This document shows positions 54,918-62,190 of a stretch of 64,000 bases of DNA, piece by piece (within the stretch, counting starts at the first letter, position 1; the number at the start of each line of letters is the position of its first letter). Source of the DNA: an uncultured Bacteroidota bacterium (GTDB lineage Bacteria; Bacteroidota; Bacteroidia; 2-12-FULL-35-15); NCBI GenBank assembly GCA_903926385.1, contig CAIYIS010000053.1:1-64000 (forward strand), in the 5' to 3' direction. Both the position numbers and the translations under genes were made by a program. The notes below the pieces were generated by a model that was not told the origin of the DNA, did not search any database, and was given only the letters and a program-made list of their open reading frames with translations.

Positions 54918-56606
54918 TTATATTATAGCTTCTTTCTTTTTATTCTCTGCAAGCCCTGTTTCGGTGGTGGCAGTTTTCCAGAGTTGATAACCTCCCGACA
55001 TGTTCAGTACTTTATCAAATCCATTTTGTTTGAGCATACGTTGTGCCAGATAGCCTCTTAAACCAGCCAGACAATAAATAAAAATGTTTTTGGACTTATC
55101 CAGTTCATTCATTTGTTCGCGAATGGAATCAACCGGAATGTTAATGGCATTAGTGATATGTCCCGATTCAAATTCAGCTTTGGTACGAACATCCAGTAAA
55201 ATATCATCTCCAGTAACTTTATCCAACTGATTCCAGTAAAATATAGAAAGTCGATTGTGAAGAATATTTTCTGCTACAAAACCTGCCATATTTATCGGGT
55301 CTTTTGCTGATGAGTAAGGAGGAGCATAAGCATGCTCGAATTCGGCTAATTCATAAATGGTGCTTTTGCGTTGAATGGCCGATGATAAAATATCAATGCG
55401 TTTATCCACTCCGTCATACCCTGCAATCTGAGCGCTGTATATCCTTCCGTCTTCGGGCGAAAAAGCAATTTGAATACTCATTTGTTTTGCACCGGGATAA
55501 TAACCTGCATGCGAACCGCTGTGAGTGGTCGATACAATGTGTTTTATTCCTGCTGTGGTCAGGTGTTTCGAAGCGGTTCCGGCTGTAGCCAGTGTCATGT
55601 CGAATACCTTAACAATAGCTGTATTGATAGCTCCATGATAAGCATGTTTATTACCCAAAACAATATTGTTGGCACACAAACGTCCCTGTTTATTAGCAGG
55701 GCCAGCCAGATAGGTATTCATCGATTGACCTGTAATAGGATTTGTAAATTCTATTGCATCACCTACAGCATAAATATTCGGGTCGGATGTTTGCAAATAT
55801 TCATTTACCCATATTCCTTTTGCATTGCCCAGTTTTAATCCGGCACCAAAAGCAAGACGAGTATCAGGGCGTACACCGATAGACATAATAACAATATCAG
55901 CTTCGATTACTTCTTCACTTTTTAAAATTACATTCAGATTCTTATCGTTTTTTTCGAAAGCGGTAACAGACGAATTGAGATATAAATGCACTCCTTTTGA
56001 GCGAATATGTTGCTGCACCATAGCAGCAATCGGAAAGTCGAGAGGAGCCAGTATTTGATTTCCCATTTCTATTACCGAAACTTCCAATCCTATATCATGC
56101 AGATTTTCGGCCATTTCCAGTCCAATAAATCCTGCACCTATTATCACTGCTTTTTTTACTGTTTTCTGATTAACGTATCCTTTAATATAATCGGTATCGC
56201 TAACATTACGAAGGGTAAAGATGCCTTCATTAGTTATACCCGGCAAAGGAGGACGAACCGGTTCAGCACCGGGGGACAATACTAGTTTGTCGTAGCTTTC
56301 TTCATACTCTTTTCCTGTGGTCTGATTTTTTGCAGTGATTGTTTTTGTTGCTGCATTAATAGCAGTAACTTCTGTCATGGTTCTTACATCAATATTAAAT
56401 CGTGTGTTAAAGGCAGCTGCTGTTTGAACAAACAATGCATTTCTGTCCTTTATTACATCACCAATATAATACGGCAGTCCGCAATTGGCATAAGAAATAA
56501 ATTCTCCTTTTTCAAAAATAACTATTTCTGCTTTTTCATCTAATCTTCTCAAACGGGCAGCGGTACTCGCTCCTCCTGCCACAGCTCCTACTATTATATA
56601 TTTCAT
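54918..56606 (-). CDS. CoA-disulfide reductase fused to rhodanese (CoADR-Rhd)
   Basis: This 562-residue flavoprotein starts at the ATG at 56606, since an upstream TTG at 56633 lies in the -7 box. It has an FAD dinucleotide fold (IIVGAVAGGASTAARLRR), the active-site Cys42 in SYANCGLPYYIGD, an NAD(P)H site (AVIIGAGFIGLEMAENL) and the second FAD block YAVGDAIEF. The C-terminal rhodanese (about 460-555) has IYCLAGLRGY with its Cys. Known homologues reduce CoA disulfide, CoA persulfide or polysulfide. It is the only gene of the third unit of the proposed Crp/Fnr regulon. Confidence 0.95.
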   Translation of the reverse strand: MKYIIVGAVAGGASTAARLRRLDEKAEIVIFEKGEFISYANCGLPYYIGDVIKDRNALFVQTAAAFNTRFNIDVRTMTEVTAINAATKTITAKNQTTGKEYEESYDKLVLSPGAEPVRPPLPGITNEGIFTLRNVSDTDYIKGYVNQKTVKKAVIIGAGFIGLEMAENLHDIGLEVSVIEMGNQILAPLDFPIAAMVQQHIRSKGVHLYLNSSVTAFEKNDKNLNVILKSEEVIEADIVIMSIGVRPDTRLAFGAGLKLGNAKGIWVNEYLQTSDPNIYAVGDAIEFTNPITGQSMNTYLAGPANKQGRLCANNIVLGNKHAYHGAINTAIVKVFDMTLATAGTASKHLTTAGIKHIVSTTHSGSHAGYYPGAKQMSIQIAFSPEDGRIYSAQIAGYDGVDKRIDILSSAIQRKSTIYELAEFEHAYAPPYSSAKDPINMAGFVAENILHNRLSIFYWNQLDKVTGDDILLDVRTKAEFESGHITNAINIPVDSIREQMNELDKSKNIFIYCLAGLRGYLAQRMLKQNGFDKVLNMSGGYQLWKTATTETGLAENKKKEAII

Positions 56607-56630
56607 ATTCTTTGTGTTTAAATTCGGGTA

Positions 56631-56638
56631 CAAAATTA
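56631..56638 (-). promoter_or_regulatory. -7 box (TAATTTTG) of the CoA-disulfide reductase gene
   Basis: This is an exact TAnnTTTG match on the minus strand, 24 bases before the ATG. Its last base (56631) is 36.5 bp from the centre of the palindrome at 56660-56675. Confidence 0.65.
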
Positions 56639-56659
56639 CTGCATGTTTAATTGCCCCAC

Positions 56660-56675
56660 AGCAACATTAGTTACA
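56660..56675 (-). promoter_or_regulatory. Candidate Crp/Fnr site 3
   Basis: Read on the minus strand the element is TGTAAC-TAAT-GTTGCT, against the TGTAAC-N4-GTTACA palindrome. Its centre is at 56667.5, 36.5 bp from the end of the -7 box, exactly as in sites 1 and 2. This places it close to -41.5 if transcription starts about five bases after the -7 box. Confidence 0.6.
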
Positions 56676-56760
56676 TACCATCAATTTTGCTGACTTTATT
56701 AATTATTTTTGGTGTAAAGATGATTTATTTTCAGGTTAGAGCACTATGACATTTGTCGTA

Positions 56761-57462
56761 TTACTTTACCTCTTTTACTATATCAGCTTTTTCTAGGAAC
56801 CCAATATGGTTCCAGTACATCTGTTTGCCTTTATACAACTGAATTACCGGTAAATCTTCAATATGCAGTTCTTTCATCAGGTTTTTATTTTCGTCTACAT
56901 TAATACGCACCACCACCACTTTGTCGCTCATTTCTTTCGATATTTCTTCCATTATTGGTTTAAGTTTTTTGCACGGGGCGCACCAATCCGCATAATAGTC
57001 TATCAAAACAGACTTATCCGTATCCAGTAATTTATTAAAATCGTCCATGCTCATTCCTGTTGATACAGTTGCGTTTTCGGAAGTTGTTTCGGGTAGGTTA
57101 GATGCTCTCCATTTCATAATTCCTCCTTTTAGTTCGTACACATCTTTAAATCCATCTTTCCTCAATTTTCCGGCTGCAGACGAACTTCTTCCTCCGCTCA
57201 AACAATAAACGTATAATGGTTTTGACTTATCTAAACCAGCTTCCTGTTGTTCAAATCCGTCTCCGTTCCAGTTGTAATTTACAGCGTTTATCAAATGCCC
57301 TTGTGCATATTCTTCAGGAGTTCTCACATCTATAATCATAGCTGTAGCATCCTTTTTAATTTTCTCAGCAAATTCCGGGGCTGATAGTTCTGATTTGGAG
57401 TTGCCACCTGCACAGCTTGATAATACTACTGCAGCAAAGGCTAAGGTGTAAAGTAATTTCAT
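56761..57462 (-). CDS. Rhodanese-thioredoxin fusion lipoprotein
   Basis: This 233-residue protein has a lipobox (VVLSSC17) followed by Ala, so it should be lipidated and sent to the outer membrane. Residues about 25-120 are a rhodanese domain (MIIDVRTPEEYAQGHL, active Cys87 in YVYCLSGGRSS). Residues about 130-233 are a thioredoxin domain with the reactive WCAPCK motif. The fusion would couple persulfide transfer to thiol-disulfide exchange in the periplasm or at the outer membrane. It is the last gene of the DUF6132-HMA-rhodanese-thioredoxin operon. Confidence 0.92.
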   Translation of the reverse strand: MKLLYTLAFAAVVLSSCAGGNSKSELSAPEFAEKIKKDATAMIIDVRTPEEYAQGHLINAVNYNWNGDGFEQQEAGLDKSKPLYVYCLSGGRSSSAAGKLRKDGFKDVYELKGGIMKWRASNLPETTSENATVSTGMSMDDFNKLLDTDKSVLIDYYADWCAPCKKLKPIMEEISKEMSDKVVVVRINVDENKNLMKELHIEDLPVIQLYKGKQMYWNHIGFLEKADIVKEVK

Positions 57463-57481
57463 AATTGGTTTTTATTTTTGA

Positions 57482-57868
57482 TTAATTAGTGGTTTTAACA
57501 ATTGTATTTTTATTGTATTTAACAAATAGGTTCAGCCAAATCAGGCGTGATATGCGAAAGGTAAGTGGCATAAATAAAATGATAGTGATGATAACAAAAG
57601 TGAGGTATTGCCATGTTTCCGAATGAAAAATAAACGAATCAGCAATCCATGTTATTACAAACCATCCTACCATCAAGGCATAACTTACATACATAGCCCC
57701 GAAAAAATATCCGGGTTCTTTCTCGTATTTTAATCCGCAAACCGAACAAGATTCGTTCATTTTGTCGAATTGCTTTAAATCATAAGCCTTGTTAGTAGTA
57801 AATACATCCGCCTCATGACACTGTGGGCATTTATTCCACAGTACCGAATAAAACAACGATTTAAGCAT
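57482..57868 (-). CDS. DUF983 membrane protein
   Basis: This 128-residue protein matches the DUF983 pattern: an N-terminal zinc-ribbon-like pair of CxxC motifs ([12 protein letters not shown], then [25 protein letters not shown]) and two or three membrane helices. Function unknown in the family. Its ATG (57866-57868) overlaps the stop of the thioredoxin gene, so the two are translationally coupled. It lies in the thiol operon. Confidence 0.9.
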   Translation of the reverse strand: MLKSLFYSVLWNKCPQCHEADVFTTNKAYDLKQFDKMNESCSVCGLKYEKEPGYFFGAMYVSYALMVGWFVITWIADSFIFHSETWQYLTFVIITIILFMPLTFRISRLIWLNLFVKYNKNTIVKTTN

Positions 57869-58169
57869 GTGTTGTATTGGCTTCGATTATAGTTTGCAGT
57901 TGCTCAGCTCTTACTACTCCTGCCTGACGCCATTTGATTTGACCATTCTGAAACAGAATAAGTGTAGGCACACTTTGCACCTGATAAGCGGCTGCTGCCT
58001 GAGGATTTTTATCTACATCAATTTTTAATATCAATGCTTTATCGCCCATGTTGGACTTTAATTCTTCCAAAATAGGTTTCATCATTTTGCAGGGGCCACA
58101 CCATTCGGCCGAAAAATCAACCAATGTAGGGGTGCTGCTGTTTATTATTTCCGAAAATTTACTTGCCAT
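57861..58169 (-). CDS. Thioredoxin
   Basis: This 102-residue classical thioredoxin has the redox motif W23-C24-G-P-C27-K and the cis-Pro segment [13 protein letters not shown]. It is cytoplasmic, with no signal peptide. It would reduce disulfides or persulfides. It sits between the YgaP-like gene (stop and start abut at 58169) and the DUF983 gene (8-base overlap), tightly coupled in the operon. Confidence 0.95.
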   Translation of the reverse strand: MASKFSEIINSSTPTLVDFSAEWCGPCKMMKPILEELKSNMGDKALILKIDVDKNPQAAAAYQVQSVPTLILFQNGQIKWRQAGVVRAEQLQTIIEANTTHA

Positions 58170-58429
58170 TATTTTAAATTAAGTGGTGTTTTTATTTCTT
58201 CGTATTGTGTTTCTTTTTCGAGTTCTTCTTCTTTCTTGCTCATGGGCACAGCGCAACCATTGCTTCCGCAACAGCCGGTATTGGTTACTGCCTGATACAA
58301 AAAGAATACAGATATAACTCCCGAAATGGTGTCGTTGCCCTGAATGGCTTGTATACCTATCATCACACCAAACCCCAGACGAAGCCAGCGCATAAAGTTC
58401 CAGCCCGTCATTAGTGTTTGCATATTCAT
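58169..58429 (-). CDS. YgaP-like inner-membrane protein with Cys-rich tail
   Basis: This 86-residue protein has an N-terminal helical pair like the DUF2892/YgaP family ([21 protein letters not shown] and [15 protein letters not shown]), followed by T-G-C-C-G-S-N-G-C and a charged C-terminus. The Cys cluster could bind metal or thiols. The family is often fused to or near rhodaneses. It overlaps its neighbours by one base at each end (58169 and 58429), so it is coupled in the operon. Confidence 0.8.
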   Translation of the reverse strand: MNMQTLMTGWNFMRWLRLGFGVMIGIQAIQGNDTISGVISVFFLYQAVTNTGCCGSNGCAVPMSKKEEELEKETQYEEIKTPLNLK

Positions 58430-58743
58430 TATAACTTACCTCTTAAACTCATCCATCCACCTCCGTTATACACTTTGGTGTATCCTTTAGAGCTTAGCAT
58501 ACTTTTAGCCGAAGCACTACGCATGCCCGAAGCACAGCAGGTAATAATGGTTTTGTTTTTATCTTTTAGTTTGTCCAAATGGTTGCCCAACTGATCTACC
58601 GATATATTGATAGAACCTTTTATATGTCCACTGGCATATTCTCCTTTCGAACGAACATCGAGAATAATAGCACCTTCTTTTACCAGTTGTGCATAATCTA
58701 CTTTAGGGCCTAATCCCAATATTTTTTTTAGTGATTGAATCAT
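58429..58743 (-). CDS. Single-domain rhodanese
   Basis: This 104-residue rhodanese has ILDVRSKGEYASGHIKGSIN and the active-site loop IITCCASGMRSASA with adjacent Cys residues. It is cytoplasmic. It follows a second rhodanese by four bases and overlaps the YgaP-like gene by one. Having two separate rhodaneses in tandem points to sulfane-sulfur handling as the operon's purpose. Confidence 0.94.
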   Translation of the reverse strand: MIQSLKKILGLGPKVDYAQLVKEGAIILDVRSKGEYASGHIKGSINISVDQLGNHLDKLKDKNKTIITCCASGMRSASAKSMLSSKGYTKVYNGGGWMSLRGKL

Positions 58744-58747
58744 TTTT

Positions 58748-59032
58748 TTATGAATTTAAAGATTGATAATAATTTACATCTAACCACGAACCAGCATTGC
58801 AGCATTCTACTTGAGCCTGAGAAAGCATCATTTCTGCCATTCCGCTTCTTCCACCCGATGCACAACAAAGAATAATGGGTTTTTCCATATTTTTTATGTC
58901 TTCCAGTTTTCTTTCTAATTCCTGCAATGGAATATTAATACTATCGGCTGCTTTTCCTCCGCTGAATTCGGCAGGGGTGCGCACATCCACAATGGTTCCT
59001 TTTTTTTCTTTGATTAATTTTTCGATGTTCAT
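58748..59032 (-). CDS. Single-domain rhodanese
   Basis: This 94-residue rhodanese has TIVDVRTPAEFSGGKAADSIN and the active loop IILCCASGGRSGMA. It is shorter than its tandem neighbour. It is cytoplasmic, and lies 30 bases after the HMA gene and four before the next rhodanese. The two loops are similar (CCASGMRS, CCASGGRS), but the rest diverges, so the pair is not a recent duplication. Confidence 0.94.
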   Translation of the reverse strand: MNIEKLIKEKKGTIVDVRTPAEFSGGKAADSINIPLQELERKLEDIKNMEKPIILCCASGGRSGMAEMMLSQAQVECCNAGSWLDVNYYQSLNS

Positions 59033-59062
59033 TGTTCTTGTTTTTTGATTTATAAATTTTGA

Positions 59063-59272
59063 TTAGTTCTTTTTTATTTCCGGATATCCCAGTTCTTCCA
59101 GCAATGTGGTCAATGTGTTTCTGTCGTTACCTTCCCAAACCACTGTTACCATTCCTTTTTCTACGTTTACATCCACTGTCGAAATTTCTTTCACCGGACT
59201 CAATCCGTTTTTTATGGCTCTGGCGCAACTTCCACACGACACATTAGCCACCATTATTTCATCTGTTCTCAT
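59063..59272 (-). CDS. Heavy-metal-associated (HMA) domain protein
   Basis: This 69-residue ferredoxin-like metallochaperone fold has the metal- or thiol-binding motif S-C-G-S-C-A near residues 12-17 (ANVSCGSCARAIKNGL), then VDVNVEKGMVTVVW. HMA proteins usually bind copper, zinc or cadmium; in this thiol operon the pair of Cys might also react with sulfane sulfur (inference). It overlaps the upstream DUF6132 gene by 14 bases. Confidence 0.88.
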   Translation of the reverse strand: MRTDEIMVANVSCGSCARAIKNGLSPVKEISTVDVNVEKGMVTVVWEGNDRNTLTTLLEELGYPEIKKN

Positions 59273-59471
59273 CTGTATTTGGTTTTTCTTTCTGGAATAA
59301 ATTTACAAACAAACCACCCATCATTGCTCCGTAAGCAGTACTGTTCAGCGGTCGTGAAGTGATGGCGCAGGTGCCACTGGCACATCCCACATAATAATAA
59401 TACATATAACCGGCTATGCCACCTATGACTATGCCAAGCAACATGAATTTATATTTAATCAGGTATTTCAT
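59259..59471 (-). CDS. DUF6132-type small membrane protein
   Basis: This 70-residue protein has two hydrophobic segments (LLGIVIGGIAGYMYYYYVG and TAYGAMMGGLFVNLF) around the conserved loop CASGTCAITSRPLNS, typical of DUF6132. The loop has two Cys. Function unknown; the family often lies beside rhodaneses. It is the first gene of the central operon, with the Crp/Fnr site and -7 box directly upstream. Confidence 0.87.
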   Translation of the reverse strand: MKYLIKYKFMLLGIVIGGIAGYMYYYYVGCASGTCAITSRPLNSTAYGAMMGGLFVNLFQKEKPNTDENR

Positions 59472-59499
59472 TTTCTTCCGTTTGTTTTATTTAACGGCA

Positions 59500-59507
59500 C
59501 AAAAGTA
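59500..59507 (-). promoter_or_regulatory. -7 box (TACTTTTG) of the DUF6132-led operon
   Basis: This is an exact TAnnTTTG match on the minus strand, 28 bases before the ATG. Its last base (59500) is 36.5 bp from the centre of the palindrome at 59529-59544. Confidence 0.65.
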
Positions 59508-59528
59508 CAGGTTCTATATGGGGTGTAC

Positions 59529-59544
59529 AGTCACTTTTGTTACA
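59529..59544 (-). promoter_or_regulatory. Candidate Crp/Fnr site 1
   Basis: On the minus strand it reads TGTAAC-AAAA-GTGACT. Its centre is at 59536.5, 36.5 bp from the end of the -7 box. It lies in the gap before the end of the upstream methyltransferase gene. Confidence 0.62.
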
Positions 59545-59554
59545 CAACGCTTTT

Positions 59555-60166
59555 TTATTTCTTTTTGAAAACAAAAAACAATTCCGAATCGGCTCGTTTT
59601 GGGTGAGAATTATGGCATGTTTCCAATACAGATAGTTCGAAACGGGAAGAAAATAATTTTTCGTATTCTGATTTACTTCCACCAAAGGGAGGCCCTTCTT
59701 TTTCAAATTCTTTATTAAAGAACAATCCGGCCAGTTTGCCTCCTGGGGCCAGCAGGGCGTGCATTTTGCTGCAATACTTTTCTCTCAGTTCGGGATTCAA
59801 TGCACAAAAAAAGGTTTGTTCCAAAACAAGGTCATACTGCCCCTGGTGCTCAAAAAAATCGGACAACACAATACGAATATGCTTATTGCCTTTAAATTTT
59901 TCTTTCAGCACATCTACCAGTGTGGGTGCAAAATCAATCACCGTAATATTGGTAAATCCTTGCTCTAGCAGGTATTCTGCTTCGTAGGTATTGCCGCATC
60001 CCGGAATCAGTATGCTACAGTTTTTATCTTTCAATTGATCGATATACTCTTTCAACGGTGGAGACACAGTGCCCATATCCCAGCCCGTTTGACTGTTTTT
60101 ATACTGAGTGTCCCAGTAGTCGCTGTTCAGGTTTTTATCGGTTTTGCGTTCGCTGTTGTGTTCCAT
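59555..60166 (-). CDS. TPMT-family SAM-dependent methyltransferase
   Basis: This 203-residue methyltransferase has the TPMT-family start W-D-x-x-Y (DYWDTQYKNSQTGWDMG), the SAM-binding ILIPGCGNTYEAEYLLEQGF and VIDFAPTLVDVLKEKF, and LVLEQTFFCALNP. The family includes thiopurine, halide/thiol and related methyltransferases acting on sulfur or selenium nucleophiles. In this setting methylation of sulfide or small thiols is plausible but unproven. It lies 21 bases after the TauE/SafE gene as third gene of the first unit. Confidence 0.88.
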   Translation of the reverse strand: MEHNSERKTDKNLNSDYWDTQYKNSQTGWDMGTVSPPLKEYIDQLKDKNCSILIPGCGNTYEAEYLLEQGFTNITVIDFAPTLVDVLKEKFKGNKHIRIVLSDFFEHQGQYDLVLEQTFFCALNPELREKYCSKMHALLAPGGKLAGLFFNKEFEKEGPPFGGSKSEYEKLFSSRFELSVLETCHNSHPKRADSELFFVFKKK

Positions 60167-60187
60167 ATTTTTTTCTTTACTGTTCTC

Positions 60188-60556
60188 TTATTTCTGAAAC
60201 CACATTTTAACTGCCATAATCACGATAAGTATGGCAAATGTTTTTTTTAATATTTCTTGTGGAATAAGCGTGGCCCATCGTGCGCCAAAATATCCGCCAA
60301 CAAAAAAGAAAGCAGCCATTATTAATGCTGCTTTCACATCCACAAAACCTTTTTGATAATACTGCCATGCTGCCAGCGCTCCCACCGGTAGCACCATCAT
60401 AAGCAAGGTTGTTCCCTGAGCTCCCTGTTGAGAGTAACCCAGCAACATTACCATAGCCGGTATGATGATGATGGCTCCGCCCAGTCCGAGCATGCCGCTT
60501 AGCAAACCTGCTGCCACCCCAATCAGGGCAAGTATCAATGCATTTTGAACATCCAC
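60188..60556 (-). CDS. Half-length TauE/SafE-type sulfite exporter protein
   Basis: This protein of about 122 residues has four membrane helices and the TauE/SafE signature AAGLLSGMLGLGGAIIIIPAMVMLLG, with the glycine-rich GxGGG-like repeat unit. There is no ATG near the conserved region. I took the GTG at 60556, five bases after the YgaP-like stop; a TTG at 60592 would overlap that gene. Usual family members are about 250 residues with two such units, so this is a half-size form that may dimerise. It probably exports sulfite or another C1/C2 sulfonate. Confidence 0.82.
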   Translation of the reverse strand: MDVQNALILALIGVAAGLLSGMLGLGGAIIIIPAMVMLLGYSQQGAQGTTLLMMVLPVGALAAWQYYQKGFVDVKAALIMAAFFFVGGYFGARWATLIPQEILKKTFAILIVIMAVKMWFQK

Positions 60557-60560
60557 CTGC

Positions 60561-60767
60561 TTAGTCCTTTTTCTTGCGTGTGTTGATGCCAAAAGGCAAA
60601 TACAAAGGGCAAAAACTGATGAAGCTGGTTAGTATAAAAACTCCTGCCAGCACCAGCAATACAATTGCCACTGTTCCCGAAATAATGTTTGCAAAATACA
60701 ATCCTGCAATAACAAGTGCAACGAGTATCCTCACCACCTTGTCAATAGTACCCATGTTTTTTTCCAT
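60561..60767 (-). CDS. YgaP-like DUF2892 membrane protein
   Basis: This 68-residue protein has the DUF2892 pattern: a short N-terminal arm (MGTIDKVVRILVALVIAGLYF) and a second helix ending LTSFISFCPLYLPFGINTRKK. The family is found as the membrane part of rhodanese YgaP. It is the first gene of the first unit (YgaP-like, TauE/SafE, TPMT), directly downstream of a candidate Crp/Fnr site. A second ATG (M5) is possible. Confidence 0.88.
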   Translation of the reverse strand: MEKNMGTIDKVVRILVALVIAGLYFANIISGTVAIVLLVLAGVFILTSFISFCPLYLPFGINTRKKKD

Positions 60768-60806
60768 TGTTTTAAAAATTTGTTGTTAGTTAAATTAATT
60801 ACGCCA

Positions 60807-60814
60807 CAAAATTC
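60807..60814 (-). promoter_or_regulatory. -7-like box (GAATTTTG) of the YgaP/TauE/TPMT unit
   Basis: It matches TAnnTTTG at seven of eight consensus-constrained and free positions (G replaces the first T). Its last base (60807) is 36.5 bp from the centre of the palindrome at 60836-60851. The weaker box fits an activator-dependent promoter. Confidence 0.55.
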
Positions 60815-60835
60815 ATTCTTTTTCAAACAACGTTT

Positions 60836-60851
60836 TGCAACTTTTGTTACA
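60836..60851 (-). promoter_or_regulatory. Candidate Crp/Fnr site 2
   Basis: On the minus strand it reads TGTAAC-AAAA-GTTGCA, the closest of the three to a perfect palindrome. Its centre is at 60843.5, 36.5 bp from the end of the -7-like box. It overlaps the end of the Crp/Fnr gene. Confidence 0.62.
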
Positions 60852-61467
60852 CAAGGGTAATTTTATTTCGTCCCAGTTTTACCATTCCGTTTTCTTCCAT
60901 TTGCTTGAGCAGGCGCGATACCACCACTCTGGCGGTGCCCAGCTCTCCGGCTATCTGTTCGTGGGTAATAACTATTGTCGATGACTTGGTGTTGTCGCAT
61001 TTCTTTTTAATAAAATCCAGCAGTCGTTCGTCCATTTTTTTAAAGGCTATGGCATTTACCACTTCCAGCAATTCCTCAAAACGTTTGTGATACAACCTAA
61101 AGATATAATCCAGCCATTCCGGAAACTCCTGCATCAGCACACTTACCTTCTCCATCGGTATAAACAGTATCTCAGTTGGCTCTTCGGCTACTGCTTTTAC
61201 CTTACTGGTGTCGTTGTGCATACCGCCCAAAAACGACATAATACAACTTTCTCCTGCTTTTATATAATACAGTAGTAACTCTCGTCCTTCTTCATCCATG
61301 CGCATTACGCGTATGCTCCCCGAGGTTACTATGGGTATAGCTTTTATATATGCGTTTTCGTTGAGTATTACTTCTCCTTCGGCAAAGGTTTTGGCAAACC
61401 CCACCTTTAGCAAAGCCATTCGTATTTCGGGCGATGCCTTAAATTCTGATATGTTCTCTAAATTCAT
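60847..61467 (-). CDS. Crp/Fnr-family transcription regulator
   Basis: This 206-residue protein has a cyclic-nucleotide-binding-like beta-roll (about 15-115; ILNENAYIKAIPIVTSGSIRVM), a dimerisation helix (about 120-150) and a C-terminal winged helix-turn-helix (ITHEQIAGELGTARVVVSRLLKQME), where R-V-V-V-S-R sits at the recognition helix. It has no N-terminal Cys cluster for an iron-sulfur centre, so it is not a classical oxygen-sensing Fnr. The only two Cys are near 75 and 157. It lies directly upstream of the three units that carry a shared palindrome, and is the natural candidate to bind it. I see no matching site before its own gene. Confidence 0.93.
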   Translation of the reverse strand: MNLENISEFKASPEIRMALLKVGFAKTFAEGEVILNENAYIKAIPIVTSGSIRVMRMDEEGRELLLYYIKAGESCIMSFLGGMHNDTSKVKAVAEEPTEILFIPMEKVSVLMQEFPEWLDYIFRLYHKRFEELLEVVNAIAFKKMDERLLDFIKKKCDNTKSSTIVITHEQIAGELGTARVVVSRLLKQMEENGMVKLGRNKITLV

Positions 61468-61614
61468 TGGGCGAAGGTAGTAAATGAATAGTACATAGCG
61501 AACAGGTAATAGCGAATAGGGAGGCGGATTTCAGATTAGGCAATTGGGCAATTGGTCAGTAGGCAATAGCGAATAGGGAAAGGGATTAGCTGACCTTGCA
61601 AATGTCCGTGTTTA

Positions 61615-62097
61615 CTAACCGGGAACAGAGTTAATAATATCTATAATTTGTTTTCCGTATTTTTCTTTTCTTATTTCTCCAAACCCATCCATGTAGATCA
61701 AATCTTCTACCTTTCGAATATTTGTTTTAACCAGATCAAATATTTCAGACAATTTTAAAATGTGTGATGGGTGAATATTTACTTCTTTTGCTAATTCATC
61801 TCTCCATTTAATAATACTTTTGTAACGTTTTTGCTGGGACTCATTAAAGTCGTGATAGCTATTTGCATTAGGGTTATAGTCAAACGGAAGATAGCGAAGG
61901 GGACCACTCACATAGGTGAATTTCATTGCTCTCAAGTCGAAAAAAACTAGAATGGCAAAGTAATTTTCTTTTTGATTTGTTATGAGTTGTACAATTGTTT
62001 TGCTAACATCAACATTGCGAAGAAAATCATTCATTGCTATTTCATCTTGTTCTGTATATTCTCTGTCGAGCCTGATTTTAAATGTTTTTACCTGCAT
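61615..62097 (-). CDS. Stand-alone HRDC-domain protein
   Basis: This 160-residue protein has an N-terminal half (about 1-85) that I do not recognise (MQVKTFKIRLDREYTEQDEIAM). Its C-terminal half (about 90-158, SIIKWRDELAKEVNIHPSHILKLSEIFDLVK ... YMDGFGEIRKEKYGKQII) is an HRDC domain, the nucleic-acid-binding helical bundle usually at the end of RecQ or RNase D. The RecQ here (18767) lacks HRDC. A trans-acting partnership is conceivable but not shown. It is a single gene with no close operon partner. Confidence 0.8.
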   Translation of the reverse strand: MQVKTFKIRLDREYTEQDEIAMNDFLRNVDVSKTIVQLITNQKENYFAILVFFDLRAMKFTYVSGPLRYLPFDYNPNANSYHDFNESQQKRYKSIIKWRDELAKEVNIHPSHILKLSEIFDLVKTNIRKVEDLIYMDGFGEIRKEKYGKQIIDIINSVPG

Positions 62098-62190
62098 GCA
62101 TTTTATGTTTTAATGTATGTTCCTTTAATATTGTTTGTTTTCTAATTTTTTTTTCTCTGCTGAGTATCGCGTTCTCATTCCCCGTTATCC

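Noticed and set aside
56607-56633. TTG start for the CoA-disulfide reductase
   Set aside because: It overlaps the -7 box at 56631-56638, and the FAD fold begins right at the ATG at 56606.
56741-56760. A GACAAATGTC palindrome considered as a further Crp/Fnr-type site
   Set aside because: It differs from the TGTAAC-N4-GTTACA pattern, lies at the end of a gene and is not placed correctly relative to the CoADR promoter.
61468-61614. Near-repeated AATAGCGAATAGGGA motifs before the Crp/Fnr gene as an operator
   Set aside because: Only two copies of an AT-rich pattern that looks like low-complexity spacer; similar stretches occur near 51766.
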